From positions 1 through 23,876 of IMG/VR virus record IMGVR_UViG_3300031857_001386: DNA of 23,876 nucleotides. One strand, given 5' to 3'. Below are positions 17,042-23,876 of this stretch, one piece after another; within the stretch, counting starts at the first letter, position 1; each line of letters opens with the position of its first letter. The notes under the pieces are model-generated. The model had not been told where the DNA came from. It searched no databases and worked only from the letters and a program-made list of their open reading frames with translations. This DNA is from a virus. Made by a program: the position numbers and the translations under genes.

Positions 17042-17073
17042 AAAAAAAGGCACTCCATTAGAAGTGCCCTTTT
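17042..17073 (-). terminator. intrinsic terminator after the 106-aa gene
   Basis: On the minus strand a stem GGCACT/AGTGCC with an 8-base loop is extended by a G-U wobble and four A-U pairs, and is followed by seven T. On the plus strand the wobble would be an A-C mismatch, so the structure favours termination of minus-strand transcripts. It sits 20 bases past the stop at 17093. Confidence 0.85.
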
Positions 17074-17092
17074 AGTAGTAGTTTACTAGTGA

Positions 17093-17413
17093 TTAAGCAA
17101 TAGCTACAGATGTAATCAATTGTTGTGTAGCGCCAACCAAAGGAAGTGCAGGAATAATAATTGCATCTGGATTAGAGAGAGCTTGGTTAGCAAAAGCCAA
17201 TGCATTTACTACAGCTGCATGAGATGCGTAAGTAGCATCAGCAGTTGTAAATGTAATTGTAATAACATCAGCAGTAGCAACCCCACCTACAGCGGTAAGA
17301 GTCAATACAGTAGTGCTTGTGTATTCAATAAACCACTCTGTGTTTGCTGGAATTAATTTCTTCACTAGTGCATCTGCTGCTCCAATCGTAAATTGTAAAA
17401 ATTTCTTGTTCAT
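17093..17413 (-). CDS. small beta-rich virion protein, possible capsid decoration
   Basis: The product is 106 aa, low in charge, rich in Ala, Thr, Val and Ile, with alternating strand patterns (TVLTLTAVGG, DVITITFTTAD) and a helical stretch YASHAAVVNALAFANQAL in the middle. There is no signal peptide, no Cys and no enzyme motif. I do not recognise a named family. It lies among head genes and, unlike the rest, has its own TAnnTTTG box (17444-17451), a structured leader with two palindromes, and its own terminator (17042-17073). A short, separately transcribed gene next to the capsid genes suggests a product needed in many copies, such as a decoration or head-fiber subunit. That is inference; the ORF and its boundaries are well supported. 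Confidence 0.65.
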   Translation of the reverse strand: MNKKFLQFTIGAADALVKKLIPANTEWFIEYTSTTVLTLTAVGGVATADVITITFTTADATYASHAAVVNALAFANQALSNPDAIIIPALPLVGATQQLITSVAIA

Positions 17414-17414
17414 C

Positions 17415-17441
17415 TTAAAACGTTTTAATAGTTAATAACTA
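17415..17441 (-). promoter_or_regulatory. two adjacent palindromes in the leader of the 106-aa gene
   Basis: Positions 17415-17428 form a perfect 14-base palindrome (TTAAAACGTTTTAA). It directly abuts 17429-17441, an inverted repeat with 6-base arms and a one-base centre (TAGTTA/TAACTA). Together they fill the leader between the promoter box and the ATG. They could be a protein-binding operator or a message-stabilizing leader structure. Confidence 0.5.
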
Positions 17442-17443
17442 TG

Positions 17444-17451
17444 CAAATATA
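17444..17451 (-). promoter_or_regulatory. TAnnTTTG box for the 106-aa gene
   Basis: On the minus strand this reads TATATTTG, directly after the TAG stop of the 253-aa gene and 30 bases before the next ATG. It matches the Bacteroidota -7 element. A T-rich stretch (ATTTTCTG) lies about where a -33 element is expected, but it is not a clean TTG. Confidence 0.55.
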
Positions 17452-18213
17452 CTAATTCTCAGAAAATTTATCTTCTAGGTATTTGTATAGCTCTAACCCT
17501 TCGTCAGACTGCAAATAAGAAGCCAATGCATGGATGTGGTCATGACCAAACGGAACGGTCATTAGACGCTTCTTATTGTCCTTGAAGTTATAGTGGATGT
17601 CTTTGTTTCCTCTGAAGGTTAAGTATCCTGATGTAAATGCGCGTGCTGCGAAGTTGTTGATTTTAAGCATTGGATCAGAAGCTGCCTCCATGAAGTCTTG
17701 CGGATAACGCTTAGCAAATAACATCATGTCTCTTTTTATTTCGGCAGAACTCATCTTATCTACATTACCTTTTAAAACCAATCTAGCGACTGCTTCCAAT
17801 GTATTGATATCTTTATCTGCTAAATCACGAGCCAATAATAATGCATCAATTTCTGAGAATAATTCTTGAACATCTTCTTGGGCATCTTTCTCTGAATCAA
17901 ATTCATAAAATTCACTTCCATTGCCAGGGTGGTAATGTAAGAATTCTTGAAGTACAGGATTATTTTTTGGAACATTTAGAATTCCATCTTCAAATACAAT
18001 AGGCTCAACGATAACGTTGGCATCTTGTTCATCTTGAAATGGTGAGTTAGAATTTCGCGCGTAGCGAAGTGGATGGTTTGTGTTTGTCTCTTCGTTATAA
18101 TAAAGTAGACGTTTGCGCGGAGTATCTTTATGCGCAATAAAATAGCTCAATGGAGCATTTTCAATTTTTAATAGGTAGGTGCGATCTTTCGCCTCTAGTT
18201 TTACTCTTTTCAT
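17452..18213 (-). CDS. conserved head-region protein of unknown function
   Basis: The product is 253 aa, soluble, acidic in the middle (SEKDAQEDVQELFSEIDAL). I recognise the pattern LRYARN..SPFQDEQDAN (about 49-66), IVFEDGILNVPKNNPVLQEF (about 72-91) and the C-terminal KRLMTVPFGHD with ALASYLQSDEG from a protein that regularly follows the major capsid gene in Bacteroidota phages. I know of no established function. The middle helical part (EAVARLVLKGNVDKMSSAEIKRD) looks like a small helical domain, and the C-terminus is conserved-looking. The gene stands after the capsid terminator (18234-18263) with no perfect promoter box in front, so it may depend on read-through. A capsid vertex or assembly role is a guess. 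Confidence 0.7.
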   Translation of the reverse strand: MKRVKLEAKDRTYLLKIENAPLSYFIAHKDTPRKRLLYYNEETNTNHPLRYARNSNSPFQDEQDANVIVEPIVFEDGILNVPKNNPVLQEFLHYHPGNGSEFYEFDSEKDAQEDVQELFSEIDALLLARDLADKDINTLEAVARLVLKGNVDKMSSAEIKRDMMLFAKRYPQDFMEAASDPMLKINNFAARAFTSGYLTFRGNKDIHYNFKDNKKRLMTVPFGHDHIHALASYLQSDEGLELYKYLEDKFSEN

Positions 18214-18233
18214 TTGATATAATTTAACTTATT

Positions 18234-18263
18234 AAAAAATAGAGAGGGGCCGAAACCCCTCTC
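18234..18263 (-). terminator. intrinsic terminator after the major capsid gene
   Basis: On the minus strand an 8-bp perfect stem GAGAGGGG/CCCCTCTC with a TTTCGG loop is followed by TATTTTTT. It begins 15 bases after the capsid stop. This is the strongest hairpin in the window and would cap a scaffold-capsid message. Confidence 0.9.
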
Positions 18264-18278
18264 GTATTATTGGTTTTC

Positions 18279-19703
18279 TTATCCTTTGAAGATAAAGAAG
18301 TTGTTAGCACCCATTGTACAAAGCGCACGCTCTGACAAGAAGTTGACTTCCATAGCATCAAGGTCGCTAGTTTGAGCACCACCAGCTGAACCAGTCATCC
18401 AAGTTTTGTAACGACGGTTTTCAGCTTCAGAAGCACGGTAACGAACGTGAAGGAATGGACGTTTTGCATTCTTACCAAGTACTTGATCGTAAACGCTCAT
18501 TGTACCAGCAGGAACTAAAACACCATTGATAGCACCACCAACGATGCCGCCACGAAGAGTTGCGTCGTTAAGGTATTTCCAATCAGTCTTGTAGAACTCA
18601 TAACCACGACGGAAACCTGTGAATCCAAGATTCAAAGCCATTTCTTGGTTATTGTCAAACAAACCGTAAGAAGTACCACCAGCACCGTAAGAGTTTTGAG
18701 CAGCCAACATATCATCGATGTCAAAAGAGAACTGACGGTTCAAGAACAATACGTTCTCAGCGATAGCACCTTGCTTGTCCAAACGTTGTACAATTGTATC
18801 AAAGTCGCCCAAAGAAGATGGATTACCACCTGCCCAAACGTTACCACGAGATTCAATAGCAGCAAACATACCTTGAGTACCTGCATTGTAAGGCAATGTA
18901 GATCCAGCAGGGTAAGCAGCACTTCCTAATGCAGCAGCTGCACCTGAGTTAACTTCAGCAGGAACGCCTTCAACCATTGACATCTCAAGATAGTCTTCGT
19001 AACGTAGACGAGTCTCATGCTCAGACTTCATATACCAGTAGTATCCTGTAGCACCGTTTTCAGTAGTTACTTCAACCCAACCAATTTGAGCCATGTCAGA
19101 ACCAGCAACAGTGTACTTGTCTTTGATGATGATTGGTTTGTTATCGAAGAACAAATCTTGTGCTTCCAAAGATCCTTGCATACCGCTAGTACCTTTTTGG
19201 AATTCAGAACCGTAAACAAATGCAGTGAATGTAGCACCAGTGTCACCAGCAGCAATACCAGAAGCATTGTAGAAAGCAACAGTGAAACGATCAGATGCAG
19301 GAAGCGCAGTGATTACACCTTTGTAAGAAGATGTAGAAGATGCGTTGTTTGAAAGGAATACAGTTTGACCAATGCGGAAAACACAAGTTCCTGTACCGAT
19401 ATCAAAGACAACTGTATCGTCACCAGCAGTAGCACCAACAGCAGTAACCGCAGTGTATTTAGTGTGAAGACGACCTTGCTCTGCCCATTTGATCAAGTCA
19501 GAGTTAGTAGGAAGCTCGGCACCAACCATACGCAAGAAAGATGCGATTGAACGGTTACCATAGCGCTCGAATTCTTGCTCATAAGTATCAGGAAGATACT
19601 GATTCAAGAAGTCAAAGTTAGTAATGTAGTTTGTAGGCAATGTTGCCTTAACGGAACTCGGAGTTAAATTTACACCCGGAGATACCTGTAATGTACCAGC
19701 CAT
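18279..19703 (-). CDS. major capsid protein (HK97-fold, crAss-like type)
   Basis: The product is 474 aa, close to the usual length for this capsid type. The N-terminal part holds YEQEFERYGNRSIASFLRMV (about 41-60) followed by GAELPTNSDLIKWAEQGRLH. This NRSI..FLRMVGAE...SD...W.EQ.RLH pattern is what I associate with crAss-like major capsid proteins. The rest alternates strands and helices as in HK97-fold proteins, with the C-terminal part containing FLHVRYRASEAENRRYKTW. The start is ATG with an A-rich stretch five bases after the upstream TAG. Codon choice is visibly richer in C-ending codons than in the tail genes, as expected for an abundant product. It sits directly behind the scaffold gene and in front of a strong terminator. 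Confidence 0.88.
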   Translation of the reverse strand: MAGTLQVSPGVNLTPSSVKATLPTNYITNFDFLNQYLPDTYEQEFERYGNRSIASFLRMVGAELPTNSDLIKWAEQGRLHTKYTAVTAVGATAGDDTVVFDIGTGTCVFRIGQTVFLSNNASSTSSYKGVITALPASDRFTVAFYNASGIAAGDTGATFTAFVYGSEFQKGTSGMQGSLEAQDLFFDNKPIIIKDKYTVAGSDMAQIGWVEVTTENGATGYYWYMKSEHETRLRYEDYLEMSMVEGVPAEVNSGAAAALGSAAYPAGSTLPYNAGTQGMFAAIESRGNVWAGGNPSSLGDFDTIVQRLDKQGAIAENVLFLNRQFSFDIDDMLAAQNSYGAGGTSYGLFDNNQEMALNLGFTGFRRGYEFYKTDWKYLNDATLRGGIVGGAINGVLVPAGTMSVYDQVLGKNAKRPFLHVRYRASEAENRRYKTWMTGSAGGAQTSDLDAMEVNFLSERALCTMGANNFFIFKG

Positions 19704-19708
19704 TTTTT

Positions 19709-20830
19709 CTAGTTTTTAGGTTTTTGTTTAATAACTAATCTGTTACCGAAACCAGACTCTACGGCTCTTACTTGGAATGTTCCGTCAGTTTTGTTAGTTA
19801 CCTGAGTGGCTTGACGAGTCATGTCAATATTTTTAGACTCTTTAGAAACTGTCTCAACAGCCTCTGTCATGCCTTTCTCATAGAAGAACTTTGCAAACTT
19901 TTCGGGATTCGAAGCAATCGCTATTGCTCGATGGAACGTCTCAGCATCCTTTAGGTAGCCATCTTCGTTTAAGAACTTATTTACAAAGTTACTTAATGAA
20001 GACTGCTCATTAAGGAGTGTCTTTGCATCTGCTGGCTTGAACGTTACTGCTTTATTCTCGTCAATATTAAATTTGAAACCTTCAAACTTATCAGAGAATA
20101 ATTCATTCGTCTTCTCAGCGAAATACTTAGACCGCTTTTGTTGCTCCTCTTGCTCGCTAGTCGCGGTTTGTTTATATTGCTTATAAGATTCGTAAGCTTC
20201 TTTTTCTTCTTGCGGAACAAAGGATTCCCTTGACTCAAGCGGAACCTTGTACTGTTCTTTAAGTTTATTAAAGTACTCACGAGCCTTAGTCAGCTCTTTT
20301 TTTCTCTCTAACTTTACCTTTTTAATATGCTTCTCATCATCAAAGTCTTCATCGTATGAAAACTTGGACTCTAATTCGAACCTAACCTCATCAGCATCAA
20401 GCTCTGGGTTTTGATCTTTAGCGTATTGATAAAGTAGAGAATCTTCGTCCATGGCACTGTAGTCGACATTCAACTTCATGAAGTCTTCAATACCACGTCC
20501 TGTTTCTCTTTTGTATTTTAGGAACGCAGACACATCTTCAGGTAGTTCTTCAGCTTGTTCGCGCTCTTGAACTAATTCATCCAAAGATGTAATTTCTTTG
20601 TTCCATCTTTTACCAAGATATGAAAGAACTTTATTATCATCTAGATCTGGTTCTACCGGATCTGGTTCTAATTGTTGGTCTTCTGCTGGTTGTTGATCTT
20701 GCGATAAGTCAATCTTAACTGTATCTTGATCACCGCTATGATCTTCTAAACCATCAAGAAGCTCTGCTTCTTTTTCGGCTACAGACTTCTCTTCGAAATC
20801 TACAGCTCTCACTTTAAATTCACCTTCCAT
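19709..20830 (-). CDS. capsid scaffold-like protein
   Basis: The product is 373 aa, very rich in Glu, Asp, Lys and Gln, with an acidic disordered N-terminal third (SGDQDTVKIDLSQDQQPAE), long coiled-coil-prone helices in the middle (KHIKKVKLERKKELTKAREY) and a basic C-terminus (LVIKQKPKN). Size, composition and position between portal and major capsid gene fit a head scaffold. The motif G(E/T)F(K/Q)VRAV occurs at both ends (residues 3-10 and 350-357). Its gene opens a unit of its own: a TAACTTTG box stands 16 bases before the ATG, and only 5 bases separate its TAG stop from the capsid ATG. No protease domain is seen. Function is inferred from context and composition. Confidence 0.72.
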   Translation of the reverse strand: MEGEFKVRAVDFEEKSVAEKEAELLDGLEDHSGDQDTVKIDLSQDQQPAEDQQLEPDPVEPDLDDNKVLSYLGKRWNKEITSLDELVQEREQAEELPEDVSAFLKYKRETGRGIEDFMKLNVDYSAMDEDSLLYQYAKDQNPELDADEVRFELESKFSYDEDFDDEKHIKKVKLERKKELTKAREYFNKLKEQYKVPLESRESFVPQEEKEAYESYKQYKQTATSEQEEQQKRSKYFAEKTNELFSDKFEGFKFNIDENKAVTFKPADAKTLLNEQSSLSNFVNKFLNEDGYLKDAETFHRAIAIASNPEKFAKFFYEKGMTEAVETVSKESKNIDMTRQATQVTNKTDGTFQVRAVESGFGNRLVIKQKPKN

Positions 20831-20846
20831 TTAATTAAATTTTCAA

Positions 20847-20854
20847 CAAAGTTA
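20847..20854 (-). promoter_or_regulatory. TAnnTTTG box for the scaffold-capsid unit
   Basis: On the minus strand this reads TAACTTTG, in the 32-base gap after the portal stop and 16 bases before the scaffold ATG. It matches the Bacteroidota -7 element and is well placed for a scaffold-capsid message ending at the terminator at 18234-18263. No clear -33 TTG is seen. Confidence 0.55.
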
Positions 20855-20862
20855 ATAATTAT

Positions 20863-23286
20863 TTATTTAGGCCCGAATGACTCTAAATCGAAGCCATCTA
20901 GGGAATCCTCTGTACTCTCAAAGTTTTGCGGAGGCAGGTTGTTTTGTCGTTGGTTAATAAGTTCAGACTGACGTGTAGCCTGTAGGTCTACTCGCTTATC
21001 TTTTGCCTTTTCTTTTTCAGCCTCACGATCTTTTAATGTTTGCATCTGCATGCCATTAAGTTGCATGTTGTATTGGAACTCAATAGCCATTAATTCTTTC
21101 TTGAGTTCAGACTCAGCTTGCATTTTTTGGATTTCACCTTGAACTTCCATCTGCTTGATCTGCGCTTTGGTTTGACCTTCCAATTGAATGATCTGCGCCT
21201 TGGCTTCAGAAGCTGCTTGAGAAGATTGAATGTTTGTCTGCATCTGCATTTGGAACTCCATCTCCTTCTCTTTCTGCTTTTGCTCCATTCGCTTACGACG
21301 CTTCATCTTAAGCATCTCATTGGCAAGCTTAACATTGTTGATCATACGGATATCAATTGCATCCTCAAGATCAATCGTTTGCTGCTGTAGTGCCATTTGA
21401 ATGTTTTGCTCAAGCTGAGCTTTTTGCTCTTCATCTGGAGCTACCTCAATAAAGATACCAAAGTCATGTAGGTATAACTCATTAACGTCCTGTAAGATCG
21501 ATAGGTTATACTTACCAATCTGCATAGCGAACTCTTCAGCAAAGTCAGAATACTCTAAGATGTCTGCAATACGTATAGAAATACACTCAGCTACACGTCT
21601 AGTTGTGATGATACCAGCATCTAAGATGTGGCGAGTAGCTGTGTTTGAGTTTAGTGCCGCAAGTTTTTGAACACCAACCAATGCATCTGGATGTGGTGTA
21701 GATGCATCACGCACCTCATTTACACCCGTCACATCGCGGATCATATTTAAGTAGTGGTTGTAGTTACCGATAAGGGCAGCCATTTTAGCCTGACCACTAT
21801 TTGTATTTAGCTCTTGGATAGGAATGCGAGCATTATTGAACTCACCCTCTGTAGTATAAGATCGACCAATCACACTACCCGTTTGGAAGTATAGATTGAG
21901 CGCGTCCTCAGGATTGTATGCTGCACCTGTACCTAGGTCAACTTCATTAATACCATCGGCATCGATAAATACACCATCAGGAACAATGCGAGCCATAACC
22001 TGCTGTAGCTTCAAGTGTGTCAACTGAATCTGATCAGCAAATGGAATCATGCGTCGAACTAACGACTCAATGTTTCCTTTATAGTAACGTGGAGCGTAAG
22101 CAATATAGTTTGGAAGTGCGCGCTGTGATGCAGACTTAGGACGAACCATGTTCTTCATCATCTCCCACTTGATCATTATGTTTGATCCACCAACAAGAAC
22201 ACCTTCATACCAAACGTCGCGAACTGCTTCAATTACCTCAAAGTATTCACCGTTTGGAGCCATGAACGTATCTTCTTTACGAATAACTCGCTCACCTCCG
22301 TTCTCAAGAATCTTCTTCTTCCAAACAAACTTCTTGTGTGTCTTGTAATTAAAATACAATAACGTTACAACCTCATTCAAGAATGCATCATCTTGGTAGT
22401 TTCTAACTACAGGGAAGTAGTCATACCATGCTGATCCAGCATTCTTAATTTCAGTAAGCTCCTCATCTGTTAGATTTGGATTCATTTTTAGAAGCTCAGT
22501 GTAATGCACCTGCTTAACCTCACCAAAATAAAAACAATCTGAGAAGTCATTCTTTTCTGTATAGCTGTGAATCCAGTTTGCTGGATCTACATACTCAACT
22601 TTTACGCCGTCGTTAATTAAGAACTCATGCTTAACAACGCCAAGACCGAGAGTAGTAACGTCATAATAGTAGAGACGAAGTGTATCTTCGTACTCATTCA
22701 TTTTCATGACAGTGTCAATAGCAATCTCTTCGGCAATTTCGACAGATGGTTTGTAGTTCATCTGCATGTACAATGACAACTCCTGATCATTTGCAGGTAA
22801 CTCATCAGGATTAACATTGAAAGCATCAATGCCAAACTGCTCCTGCGTAAGTGTAAGGAAGTCCTTAGCAACCATATCAGCCTCGATCATATCCTGGAAG
22901 ATATTCTTCTTCTCTGCAGACATTACATCTTGAGCTTCAGCTTTTACAGTATATGGTCGGTCTATCATTCCGTTTACGACAACGTCAACAAACTTAGGGA
23001 TGATAGGAACAGGAGTCCAGTCTAGGTTGAGCATAGATATGTCACCATTGACGGCAAGCTCATCTTTATACTTTTGTACTGGTTGCTCTCCACGAGCGTA
23101 TAGTCTCAAACGGTGGAATTCACCCCACTGTTGATAAAATCTACTTGAGTTTGATTTCCTCTTAAACCACTCTCCTTCGATGGCTTTACCTACCTTTAGA
23201 CCATATTCATATGTAGCCTTAACCTCGTCTGGAGCCATCTGGTCCGGGAAAGGTAGTGCAGAGATAACAACTGATGGTTTATCCAT
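20863..23286 (-). CDS. portal protein
   Basis: The product is 807 aa, long for a phage portal but normal for the crAss-like type. The N-terminal half is mixed alpha/beta with WGEFHRLRLYARGEQPVQKY (about 50-69), the middle contains the crown- and stem-type helices (around 400-520, with QIQLTHLKLQQVMARIVPDG), and residues about 660-780 are a continuous Gln/Glu/Lys/Met-rich coiled coil, a feature of this portal type. It forms the twelve-subunit ring through which TerL pumps DNA. Its ATG overlaps the TerL stop (TAATG at 23284-23288), the classic terminase-portal order. The identification rests on order, length and overall pattern rather than one catalytic motif. Confidence 0.85.
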   Translation of the reverse strand: MDKPSVVISALPFPDQMAPDEVKATYEYGLKVGKAIEGEWFKRKSNSSRFYQQWGEFHRLRLYARGEQPVQKYKDELAVNGDISMLNLDWTPVPIIPKFVDVVVNGMIDRPYTVKAEAQDVMSAEKKNIFQDMIEADMVAKDFLTLTQEQFGIDAFNVNPDELPANDQELSLYMQMNYKPSVEIAEEIAIDTVMKMNEYEDTLRLYYYDVTTLGLGVVKHEFLINDGVKVEYVDPANWIHSYTEKNDFSDCFYFGEVKQVHYTELLKMNPNLTDEELTEIKNAGSAWYDYFPVVRNYQDDAFLNEVVTLLYFNYKTHKKFVWKKKILENGGERVIRKEDTFMAPNGEYFEVIEAVRDVWYEGVLVGGSNIMIKWEMMKNMVRPKSASQRALPNYIAYAPRYYKGNIESLVRRMIPFADQIQLTHLKLQQVMARIVPDGVFIDADGINEVDLGTGAAYNPEDALNLYFQTGSVIGRSYTTEGEFNNARIPIQELNTNSGQAKMAALIGNYNHYLNMIRDVTGVNEVRDASTPHPDALVGVQKLAALNSNTATRHILDAGIITTRRVAECISIRIADILEYSDFAEEFAMQIGKYNLSILQDVNELYLHDFGIFIEVAPDEEQKAQLEQNIQMALQQQTIDLEDAIDIRMINNVKLANEMLKMKRRKRMEQKQKEKEMEFQMQMQTNIQSSQAASEAKAQIIQLEGQTKAQIKQMEVQGEIQKMQAESELKKELMAIEFQYNMQLNGMQMQTLKDREAEKEKAKDKRVDLQATRQSELINQRQNNLPPQNFESTEDSLDGFDLESFGPK

Positions 23287-23876
23287 TATTCGATGATTTC
23301 GCTTCTAATGCCTGTATTCTTATATCTTACAAATTTAACACTTATTTTAGATTCCTCTTTCTTAGGTATAAACAAGTGTTTTCTGGACGCCATAATCGCG
23401 AGTCCTGAGCTAATCGAAGCATCGTGTTTTGTCCTGTTATTAATATCAAATCGAGCCCAGTCATTCAATGTTCTATTAAAATACATATCTCCCATAGTGT
23501 CTGAGTCTCTATATGTTCCCTCTTGATCAAGGCCAACATACTCTTCAATATATGTGTTGATAGAGTTAGCGTGCGCATGCTTAACGTCTTCTGATGAGTT
23601 AGGTATGCCGCCAAGCTCTAGTTCTGTTTTTGATAGCTTAGATATATGTTTGTCTGGCCTGTTTAAAGAGAATGCTCGGTATCCCCTGTTTTTGAAATGG
23701 TAGAGTAGTCGCTGCTTGTTGTTCTCAATAAGTATAGGCATTCCGTAGAAATGACAAGCCATTAAAACATCCTCAAAAAATATCTCAGCAGTCTGAGGAC
23801 GGGCAATATACTCTAAAAAGAAATGATTAGTTGGAGCGTTCTCCATATGAAACGAAGTTAATCCATGAAGTGCTCC
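23286..23876 (-). CDS. terL: terminase large subunit, C-terminal nuclease part (partial)
   Basis: The frame is open to the right edge, so the ATPase half lies outside the window and only the last 196 residues are seen. An ATG at 23846 is internal, because the frame continues upstream of it without a stop. Visible blocks are DVLMACHFYGMPILIENNKQ, then LLYHFKNRGYRAFSLNRP, and near the end NRTKHDASISSGLAIMA. In the RNase H-like nuclease of large terminases the last block carries the third metal-binding acid, here the D of KHDAS, and the ENN of the first block lies near the second. The protein cuts and packages phage DNA with the portal, whose gene overlaps its stop as TAATG. Missing the N-terminus is a window effect, not a truncation. 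Confidence 0.85.
   Translation of the reverse strand, partial: GALHGLTSFHMENAPTNHFFLEYIARPQTAEIFFEDVLMACHFYGMPILIENNKQRLLYHFKNRGYRAFSLNRPDKHISKLSKTELELGGIPNSSEDVKHAHANSINTYIEEYVGLDQEGTYRDSDTMGDMYFNRTLNDWARFDINNRTKHDASISSGLAIMASRKHLFIPKKEESKISVKFVRYKNTGIRSEIIE

Noticed and set aside
18645-19352. Plus- and minus-strand ORFs within the capsid gene
   Set aside because: Out-of-frame shadows caused by the biased codon use of the capsid gene, with Ser/Thr/Cys/Arg-rich random composition.
5994-23288. No gene ends in TGA, suggesting a recoded stop as in some crAss-like phages
   Set aside because: All reading frames are complete with TAA and TAG as stops and contain no in-frame TGA, so standard code with an AT-rich stop preference explains it.
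23330-23337. TAAATTTG box upstream of the portal gene
   Set aside because: It lies inside the terminase coding sequence over Lys-Phe-Val codons in AT-rich DNA, where chance matches are expected, and the portal is already coupled to terminase by TAATG.
1-23876. tRNA genes, integrase or lysogeny genes
   Set aside because: No cloverleaf-like sequence was noticed in the short gaps, and all coding capacity is taken by virion-type genes.

Overview
The window is a densely packed virion-structure module of a tailed bacteriophage that probably infects a Bacteroidota host. Every credible gene lies on the minus strand, so the module is read from right (23876) to left (1). The assignment rests on four things. 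The gene order is TerL, long portal, scaffold, HK97-type capsid, connectors, giant tail protein, fiber, ejection-type proteins. The tail protein opens with the MNKDLDERL..GEYRDA signature I associate with crAss-like and related Bacteroidota podoviruses. It ends in a BACON-like domain. The gene gaps carry TAnnTTTG boxes, the -7 promoter element typical of Bacteroidota. All family assignments are from recognition by eye; nothing was searched.

Head module (23876-16296). The C-terminal nuclease end of the large terminase runs in from the right edge and shares a TAATG junction with an 807-aa portal that has a long C-terminal coiled coil. An acidic scaffold-like protein and the major capsid protein follow, led by a TAnnTTTG box and closed by a strong hairpin terminator. 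Next come a conserved 253-aa head-region protein, then a small beta-rich 106-aa protein in its own promoter-terminator unit. Two connector (ring) type proteins form the head-tail junction.

Tail and accessory module (15385-7088). This holds a 1317-aa tail (muzzle/stabilization-type) protein ending in a BACON-like domain, then an 884-aa fiber whose C-terminal half alternates two kinds of Cys-bearing module joined by pure threonine linkers of up to 24 residues. A glycosyltransferase-like protein with a DxD motif is coupled to the fiber by TAATG. Then comes a 256-aa tail protein carrying a GWTS domain that, in relatives as I remember them, is part of the muzzle protein itself. The muzzle therefore looks split, with the fiber and glycosyltransferase genes sitting between its parts.

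Internal (ejection) module (7078-1). A GNAT-type acetyltransferase leads an overlapping series of a 229-aa Ala/Gln-rich protein, a 482-aa helical protein and a giant protein of at least 1514 aa that is open at the left edge. The size order small, medium, giant matches the T7 gp14/gp15/gp16 ejectosome set. The giant protein has two different duplicated N-terminal motifs, a central stretch with possible membrane segments, and near the window edge a conserved enzyme-like HDFFGH/TETRGQNSW block.

No tRNA, CRISPR array, insertion sequence, integrase or lysogeny gene was seen. No gene-free stretch exceeds about 80 bases. The most interesting system here is the Thr-linker modular fiber with its own glycosyltransferase, inserted into what appears to be a split muzzle gene.
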